DNA of 64,000 nucleotides, taken from positions 1 through 64,000 of the forward strand of contig JAURVB010003142.1 of NCBI GenBank assembly GCA_033002965.1, read 5' to 3'. Below the pieces are notes generated by a model. The model had not been told where the DNA came from, searched no databases, and saw only the letters and a list, made by a program, of their open reading frames with translations. This DNA comes from Piper betle (Eukaryota; Streptophyta; Magnoliopsida; Piperales; Piperaceae). Every line of letters starts with the position of its first letter. The stretch's first letter is position 1. Made by a program: the position numbers and the translations under genes. Below are positions 56,756-64,000 of the stretch, piece after piece.

Positions 56756-58793
56756 CTGTACTGCAGCATAGCCAAGTTGGCTGTACTTGAGTTTTGATCC
56801 GACCGTTCAAAACACATCCGACGGTCATAAAAAAGCTTAAGGCAAAGATGGATGGCGTCCAGGTTTCGAGCCAGAGCCGTGGTCCGCCGCCCCGCCACCT
56901 CACCATGGCGTCCATCCCCTCTCCCCACTGGCATCATCGATTGTGGCTCCACCGACCTCATCCGGCGACGATGTTCGAGAGTCAGTCGACCTCCGACATT
57001 TCTTTCGTCAGCATCTTCGCCAGCAGCACCTTCACCGACTGCTTCGCTGAGGTTCATCTTCTTCCCCTTGATCTATATATGTCGTAGGCTTTTTTCCTTT
57101 GTTTTTTTCTTTGAACTATTGTGTGGCTTTGTTGTTGATCTTGATTTGATAGATCTGATTCATTTGATGCATGTTGTTTGATTTTAGCATTGACTTTTTT
57201 GGTTGATCCATGTGATTTAGGTGGTAGCTGCGATGTAATTATTTGATCTCTGCACTGGAATTTTGATATGGATTGGTTATCTATGGCTTCATGTAGTGAT
57301 GGAATCGAAATATTGTTATGTGTTGTAGTTGTGTATTCACTCTCTTTGTTGAAAGTTAGCTGCTTTATTGTTGTAGCTTGAGCAAAAAATGTTGATTTGT
57401 TTAACTTGGAGGCTTGCTTCTTTTGAAAGCAATTGGTAGGTCAATTTGTTATTGATTGGTGCTACATTATGTAATGCCTTTTCTCTCTTTTTTAAAAATC
57501 TGCTGTTTATTTTTCAGATCTGCACAATTCCATTGGATACTACTTAAGTTAGGTTGCAGCTTCAGAAGAAAGCTACTTGTGGAGATGGGGTGCCAAAATA
57601 CAAGGGTATGTTGAGATGCTCGGTAGGTGCCAAAGCTAGTTCTGATGCTACTATCCAAGAGAGTTGAATATTAGGTAATTAATAAATCTGATGGATTCAA
57701 TTCTGTTTCATGCCATTGAACTGAAGTGCCGCATTCGAGCAAATGGTCAAAAATTAAGACTACAACCAATGTCATGAAATAGAAAAATAGGCAGTTCACT
57801 TCAGTTCAATGGCATGAAACAGAACTGAATCCATAAGATTAATTAATTACTTGATATTTAGCTCTCTGGGATAGTAGCATCAAAACTAGCTTTGGCACCT
57901 GCCGAGCATCTCAACATACCCCTGTATTTTGGCACCGCATCTCCACAAGTAGCTTTCTTCTGAAGCTGCAACTTAACTTTAGCAATATCTAATGGGATTG
58001 TGCAGATCTACAAAATAAATAGCAGATTTTTTTAAAAAAAGAGAAAAAAGGCATTACATAATGCAGCACCAATCAATAACAAATTAACCTACCAATTGCT
58101 TTCAAAAGAAGCAAACCTCCAAGCTAAACAAATCAACATTTTTTGCTCGAGCTACAACAATAAAGCAGCTAACTTTCAACAAAGAGAGTGAATACACAAC
58201 TACAATACAAAACAATATTTAAATTCCATTACTACATGAAGCCATAGATACTGATCCACATCAAAATTCCAGTGCTGGGATCAAATAATTACATCGCAGC
58301 TACCATGTAAATCACATGGATCGACCAAAAAAGTCAATGCTGAACTCAAACAACATGCATCAAATGAATCAGATCTATCAAATCAAGATCATCAACAAAG
58401 CCATAAAAGAGTTTTTAAAGAAAAAAACAAAGTAAAAAAGCCTATGACATATATAGATCAAGGGGAAGAAGATGAACCTCAGCAAAGCAGGCGGCGAAGG
58501 TGTTGCTGGCAAAGATGCCGGCGAAAGAAATGTCGGAGGTCGACTGACTCCCGAACATCGTCCCCAGATGAGGTCGGTGGAGCCACGATTGACGACACCG
58601 GCGGGGAGGGGGATGGAGACCATGGTGAGGCGGCAGGCCACAGCTCCGGCTCGAAACTTGGACACCGCCCATCTTTTGTTGAAACCTCTAGATGCCGCCC
58701 ATCTTTGCCTTAAGCTTTTTCTGACCGTCAGATGTGTTTTAAACGGTCGGATAAAAACTCAAGCACAACCAACTTGGCTGTGCTACAGCACAG
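56756..58793. mobile_element. 2-kb palindromic foldback element with captured exons
   Basis: The left arm (56756-57728) and right arm (57797-58793) are inverted copies with few differences, around a 68-bp spacer. Ends: CTGTACTGCAGCATAGCC on the left and the complement CTGTGCTGTAGCACAGCC on the right. Each arm holds a bHLH-MYC_N-like fragment (56900-56968; 58550-58640, where the minus strand reads TMVSIPLPAGVVNRGSTDLI). A T-rich intron-like part follows, then an exon-like piece after TTGCAG with LQKKATCGDGVPKYKG (57560-57660 and its mirror). No transposase is present. The left flank is a (TA)n tract; I found no clear target duplication. It is best read as a non-autonomous foldback or long-TIR element that captured host exons. 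The transcript of either strand would form a long hairpin. Confidence 0.8.
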
Positions 58794-58804
58794 CAAACCC
58801 ACGA

Positions 58805-59345
58805 GAGCCATCTCATTGGGCGATGCTACTGTGGGTCCACGCATTCCCCCCCACCCCCCCACCCCACCCCCCCCCGTCGAGTGTTTACACCCCCTCCTGC
58901 CCATCGAGGGTTTAACCGCCTCCCCCTGCACTGGCGAGGCGGCGACAACGCTGGCCAGCGGGTGGCGAGGTCGCCAGCGGTGGAGTGGGGAGGCAAAATA
59001 GAGGGGGAGGGGGGTTGGCGTGATCGGTCGGTAGGGGAAGAAACAGGGGAGAAAATGCTCAGGGTATTTTTGTTATAAAAACTTGACTCGGTTCCGACTC
59101 GAGTCAATATTATGAAATGCATTTCAAAAACATTAAAAAATAAAGTAAAATACCATAAAATAAAATAATCAAGTTCTAACTTGAATAACATGCTCTAAAC
59201 TTAATAACGAACCTACAATTAAAAAATAATGCGTCCTAATACGGTAAATGACCTTAAATTAAATTTGCGATCCATTACATATTAAAAAAAATGGCATGCT
59301 CTTATATATTCTGATAACTCTTTTTTTTTGCTGCATTCATCATGT
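58805..59345 (+). mobile_element. GC-rich plus AT-rich fragment related to the long-LTR 3' end
   Basis: The sequence CGAGGTCGCCAGCGGTGG, a GCAAAATAGAGGGGG motif, the TTGACTCG...CGAGTCAA dyad at 59080-59105 and the AT-rich tail with TTCTGATAACTC follow the order of 39450-39800 and 7010-7450, and more distantly 10330-11010. No terminus or target duplication is clear. The frames are overlapping and not gene-like. Confidence 0.55.
58846..58875 (-). other. Potential G-quadruplex
   Basis: The minus strand has four G runs of 9, 4, 7 and 7 separated by single T, an ideal G4 pattern. It lies just outside the right end of the palindrome. Confidence 0.6.
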
Positions 59346-59465
59346 CATGTGTAAATATAGCAGAACTCTCTCCTCCCAGAATTCAGAAACAAATCGATGC
59401 CTGTATTGATGACATATTCAAAAGCGGCTAGCCTCTCATTAAGAACATTTAAATTAGTGGCAGAA
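59345..59465 (-). pseudogene. Unidentified exon-like remnant
   Basis: After a possible acceptor (ATTGAAG, ending at 59466) the minus strand reads NLNVLNERLAAFEYVINTG and continues with IDLFLNSGRREF before a stop at the border with the LTR-related fragment. Composition and charge look coding, but I do not recognise the family. It may belong with 59975-60085 and 60470-60614 on the same strand. Confidence 0.3.
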
Positions 59466-60469
59466 CTTCAATCTTGCTCTCGTCAAACCGGTTTCTTTCA
59501 TGATTTGTTATTTAATATTAAAGTAACATGTAAAGTTATGATGAATTGAAGCAATTCTTTTAATCAAGCTTATCAGATCCAACCTTGCTATTATGCTTCC
59601 AAGAGTTTTTTTATTCCCGAAAAAATCTGCAAAAGCACAATTAAGACGCCAATTTTTAAGTTGTAGCCTACAGCATGCACTTTATGCAGAATTTTAGAAA
59701 ATGAATGGCATGATAGAACACAACATAGACAAAACACACAAGAGCCATCTCATTTAATTTTCTTCCACATGATGAATACAAGTACAAACCATGAAAGATC
59801 ATGCCTAACAAACACATTAAAAACCGATGCAAAAATTAAAACTTTGGACCAACCAGCGAATAACTTACAAGTTACAAATCTGTCAAGTTTTATTAAAGCC
59901 AATAACAAAATCACTTCTGTCAAGCTTATAAATAGCCAAAATCAATATCATAAAGATTATACAGTCCTCCCAGATTTGTAATTATCATAGTCGTTCTCCA
60001 TCACTAATTTGAGATTTGCCATCACTGCACTGATGCCCCTAAGTAGACTCCACGACTCCACTTTCATATTGAACATTTTTTTCCTATATATTTAAAAACA
60101 AAAGATGGAAACTAATCACATAAATTATACAGAACAAAGATCAAAACAAGGTTTGTGTTAGGCAACATAAATTTGTTCTATATTTACGTACACCAAATCC
60201 GACCATTTTTTAATAACTAGTGTAGAAGTTGAGTACAACGTACAAACAATCAAATTGCATTCCAACCTATAGTTTGAACTCATCTTCTACAATAGGATAG
60301 AATGTTGTAATATGTTAGACTAATTCTTCTCTGCCATTTCCTTTATCTTCAAGATTGTCTATTCTTAAAAAATACAAAATTTGGAAAAAATAAGAAGATA
60401 ATCAATTAAAATAGCCACAATAAACATTCTTTAGTTGAGTCAAAGTACTTTCAAAGGCTTAACTCTTAC
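59466..60469. other. AT-rich DNA with a second exon-like piece
   Basis: Mostly AT-rich and intron-like. On the minus strand, 60085-59975 reads MKVESWSLLRGISAVMANL and continues with KLVMENDYDNYKSG before a stop; this looks coding but is not recognised. Nothing else is seen. Confidence 0.3.
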
Positions 60470-60614
60470 CTGATACTCGTATTCAGGTGGATAAAAAGCA
60501 TCCAATTTTTGGATTTGTGTGGTAACAAGAGCACTCTTATGTTTAGCTTGTTCCTTTGTTTTGCTGACAGAAGTAATTATGGCCTCCTCAACTCCACTCA
60601 CAACTATTTTTGAC
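60470..60614 (-). pseudogene. MSRA5-like exon remnant (methionine sulfoxide reductase family)
   Basis: A 145-nt exon with intact borders (TTTTCAG before, GTAAGAG after). It encodes RSKIVVSGVEE, KTKEQAKHKSALVTTQIQKL and DAFYPPEYEYQ. The VTTQIQ-L-FYP-E--Q pattern fits the C-terminal part of plant MSRA5-type proteins, divergent members of the peptide methionine sulfoxide reductase A family, which repair oxidised methionine. The reductase active-site exon (with the GCFW-type cysteine motif) is not found in the window, and the next expected exon is not recognised on the left. It is therefore a fragment, or part of a gene continuing beyond a retroelement at 61064. The identification rests on one short exon from memory. 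Confidence 0.45.
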
Positions 60615-61063
60615 CTGAAAATGTAAGCTTTCATATGCAATCAACCATTTTTTACCCTCCAATTGCACTTCACATATCTTTTTTAAAAACCTACATCATT
60701 AGCCAATAAAAGGTTTGAGCTTTTTTACATCATAGAAACAAGACTACAAAAAATCAAGGCAACCTTTTTTTCCTCAAAAAACTACTTTTTTCATTGTTTA
60801 ATTTATTCAGATGATAATAAAAACTCTCTTTAGAGGTCCATTTACACAAAAAGTAAATGCAACAAAATTTGAATAAGGTTAAAAAATAGCCCACCCTCGA
60901 GTTCTCTGTTTTCCTATGCTCTGTTTCAATTCCTCCCCACAGTGGCGCTTGGTTCCTCCCCACGGCAGAGGAATTGGTGAAGGGAGGGCGGCATGGTCAC
61001 GACAGCTTCGTTGCGTTGTGGAGGTCGGACGGTTGGGGGAATGGCAGGCGATGTTCTGGCGGT
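60615..61063. other. Intergenic or intron sequence
   Basis: AT-rich to 60890, then a GC-richer stretch to the LTR border at 61063. On the minus strand the latter could be exon or 5' leader of the MSRA-like remnant, but I see no family motif. Confidence 0.35.
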
Positions 61064-64000
61064 TGTAAAACCCACGATTCGAGTTAGGGTTTTATATTCA
61101 GAACCGGTCGGGTCGACCGTTATTTTTCGAGTTGAGTCAGTTTCAGGACACGTGTACCGAGCCGACGCCGGTCGCGTGTATGAGTTATGAGGGTCATGCG
61201 TACCCAAGAATATGATGATAACGTCATGAACACAACAGAACAGAATGAGTTATCAGAATATATAAGAGTATGCCAGTGATTTTTTTATTTTTATATATAG
61301 TGGATCGTAGAATTAGTTTTAGGCCGTTTATCGCGTTAGGACGCGTTACGGGCATTTTGGGTGGGTTGATAGTTCTAGAGCATATCATTATGATTTTTGG
61401 TGTTGTTTGATTTTATGGGATTTTTCCCAAATTTTTTGGAATTTTTTTTACGACTTAAATATTATTTTGACTCGAATCGGAGACGAGTCAAGTAATATTT
61501 ACGACCTTGCCACCACACACCCCGCGCCTTTCTTTCTTCCCCAAACCAAACCCTCGCCCGCGCCGCCCCTGTTCGCGCGCCACCGCCGCCACGGCCGACG
61601 CCGCCCAGCCGCCGATCGCCGCCCCTAGCTCCGCCACGACGTTGCCGTGCCGCCCCGACCAGCCCCGGCCGCTGCCAGGCCGCCGCGACGTCGAAATCGG
61701 CTCGCCTAGCGCCGCGGCTACATTTCGGTCGCGTCGCCGATTCCGCCGCCGGCGAGCATCGCCACCACGATCAGGTGGTCGCCTCAGCACCCTCAACCAC
61801 CCAGTGACGCTTCCTGACCGGAGCGGAGGCCGTCGCCGCCGTGGCCGGCCGGATCTAGCAACCACCACGGCCGGCCTCTGTTTTATGCATTTTCCGGCGA
61901 GCCACCACCTCCGTTGGCCTCATCGACCTTGTAGATGAGTCGGGCTCGCCGAGCCGGTTCCGAGGGTACCCTACATGACCCCTATCCAGCTAGTAGATAC
62001 CACCGGCAATGGTTGCCGGAAAACCACCGAAAGTCGCCGGAAAACCGCCAGCAACTGCCGGAAAACCGCCGGAAAATCGGAATTTCTGGAATTCGCCGGA
62101 ATTCACCGGATCTTCCGCGGGGCTCACCCGGTGGAGCCCGATCGAGCTTTGGACGCCGAGGAGCGCCGAATTCGAGCTCCGAGGCGCGCGACGGAACCTT
62201 AACCGTCGCCGATTGCCGACGACGTGAGGTATAATTACCTCCGATTGATTTCTTTAAAATTGATTATGATTGTTAGTATAACATGCTAGAATTAAATAAT
62301 TGTCATGATAAACATATGAGTATGAGTGTAGTGATGATTGCATGATGCAATTAATTGAGAATGAATAGGGAGTGATTTAATGAGGTAGATCGAGTTGAGC
62401 ATGATAATTGTGTGTGATGTGATTAATGACTAATTAGGGATGAAATGATAAGTTACATGATGAGATTAAGTGTGAATGAAGGTTCAGCGATCTAATGAGG
62501 TAGGAGTCTCAGCATGATAAGTGATCAGGACGTAACTTTGAAAAACACAATAAAATTGGTATGACTAGGATGAGTTAGAATTATTTAAAATTATGATTAT
62601 TTAACTATTGCTGGATGTTGATGATTGAATTGTGATTGATGTTCATTGTGTTTGATGCATCATTTAGTTAGCGGGCGTTAGTATTTAGTTTTGATGTGTA
62701 GGTGCGGAGTAGGAGCTCGCCGCCTAGGCGCGATGACACGCTTGGAGCTTCTACCAGGTCCGTTTAGGACTCGTCTTGATTTAATCTTTTCTATTGTATG
62801 TTTGATTTATTGTCTGCAGGACGGGTTAAGTGGTGTTTTATCGGATCCCACTTAACTCGGGCCATTTAATCGAACATTTTCCGGATTAATAACCCCTCGA
62901 GGATGAGATCCCTCGAGGTTGATTTCGAAAACAAGATCCACCAAAAGTTGCCTTCGGGCCTATTATGTAACTCCCTACCCAAGCCTATATATATATAGTT
63001 TTCGTGTTTCTGTGAGACGAGAGATGGAGAAATCGACTGCACGTACCATGTAGAGGATGTCGTGACAGTCAAAGCGGGCTCTGGATTAGTGCCAGCGGAC
63101 TGTTCCATTCCCGAGGGATCCTGATAACTCCGCGTTTGAGTTCTTCACACCCGGAGAACGTGGAGGTTTACGGGTACTGTTTAGTACAGCGCATGTCCGG
63201 ACTTGTGGTTCAAAGGGTACTAAAGGCGACTGCCTGAGAGTACTCGGCCTTCGTGCTCAAGGCTAGGAGAAATATGGAGGTAAGGAGAGGGCTTAGGATA
63301 AAGTTTCACGAGAAGTACTGAAAAAGAAGTGCCGAGAGCGGCATAGTACCAGCAGCAGTAAGTTCGGGATGCTACCGGGTCTGCAGCCCAGTGGCTCCTC
63401 AGTAGTGCCCTTCAGAGTGTTCACGTGGAGTATGATGTTTTCTTTCATATGAGAGTTTGCTCTCATAGCCAGCTTGTTATAGTTATTTTATTTTTCGGAC
63501 CAGTAACACTTGTTACTGACGTATTTTTATACTATATGTAGGTAATAATCACGAGTTGGAGGAGCCAGCTTGGACGGAGGAGCAATGAGGTCTTGTACAC
63601 ACACATGTTAGATTTCTGAATGTTTAATATTGTATTATTATGTTATTATATTGTGAATGACATGATTAAATGTTTGAGCATGATGATATGATGTGAATGA
63701 AATGTTAAGACACGATAACAGAATGCAACATATGATCAGAGTTGAGCAGTGGAAGCGTAGTGGGTTGAGACCCAAGCTTCAGAATGAATTCATGATATGT
63801 TAGATTTTGTGTGAATGAAATCATGGATGCATGTGTATATATTTATATATATATATATATATTATTTTGACAGGGTGGGCCCATAATTGCACTTTTAGGG
63901 GAGACCCTGACGGTTTTATTTCAGGATTTTTACCGTAATTGTAATCGAGTGTGAAATTTAATTTGCATGTCATTCATGTAGTACCATGTTAGGGTTTTGT
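61064..64000 (-). mobile_element. Long LTR copy, inverted, cut by the window end
   Basis: Read on the minus strand, this is the same LTR as 8116-11190. It ends GGGTTTTACA at 61064, carries the TTGACTCG...CGAGTCAA dyad near 61468-61494, the GC-rich part 61520-62220 with GGCGGTTTTCCGGC repeats, and continues colinearly to the window end. Similarity is high, so both copies are young. The sequence left of it is GCGGT; its 5' end and target duplication lie outside the window, so solo LTR and full element cannot be told apart. The dense frames in its GC-rich part are not genes. Confidence 0.85.

Noticed and set aside
8116..64000. The two long LTR copies as the two ends of a single retrotransposon
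   Set aside because: They are in inverted, not direct, orientation, and the left one has its own complete target duplication.

Overview
This is a plant nuclear segment, most likely from a monocot: a very GC-rich, two-exon BAHD acyltransferase gene sits in AT-rich DNA full of (TA)n tracts, and nearly everything else is transposable elements or gene debris. Only two long open genes look intact: a BAHD acyltransferase (minus strand, 49572-51578) and the single-ORF polyprotein of a Ty3/gypsy retrotransposon (plus strand, 32141-36928).

Layout. 1-6150 is AT-rich intergenic DNA with a TGATCA-rich minisatellite and some unidentified GC-rich sequence. 6190-12580 holds the left end of a repeat family found next to (TA)n tracts, a tRNA-like SINE head, and exons resembling the photosystem II assembly factor HCF136. 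One of these exons is split by a 3.07-kb solo LTR with perfect target-site duplications, and a bHLH-MYC_N fragment lies next to the other. 13518-14470 is the 3' end of a Ty1/copia element.

14863-44055 and 46988-54150 are two copies, in the same orientation, of a roughly 7-kb tandem duplication. Each unit contains a BAHD gene with its flanks. Copy B is nearly uninterrupted and keeps the working gene. Copy A has grown to about 29 kb through five separate insertions: a plus-strand copia (14937-21087), a minus-strand copia (22904-29054), a 1.9-kb LTR-like insertion (29432-31339), the young gypsy element (31838-37371), and a foldback element in a (TA)n tract (38910-41890). The foldback element itself carries a TRIM, and the TRIM carries an hAT-type MITE. 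The BAHD gene of copy A is therefore a pseudogene in three blocks of coding exon 2 plus a frameshifted exon 1. A truncated copia (44276-46987) lies between the copies.

54503-64000 holds two more copies of the long-LTR family, one degenerate and one good but cut by the window edge and in inverted orientation. It also has a 2-kb near-perfect palindrome carrying bHLH-MYC_N fragments in both arms, and exon remnants, one of them similar to a methionine sulfoxide reductase of the MSRA5 type.

No genes here form a pathway together. The biology is gene duplication, decay of one copy by repeated insertion, and capture of host exons by foldback elements. All homology calls are from memory of the families and from direct comparison of segments within the window; no database was searched.
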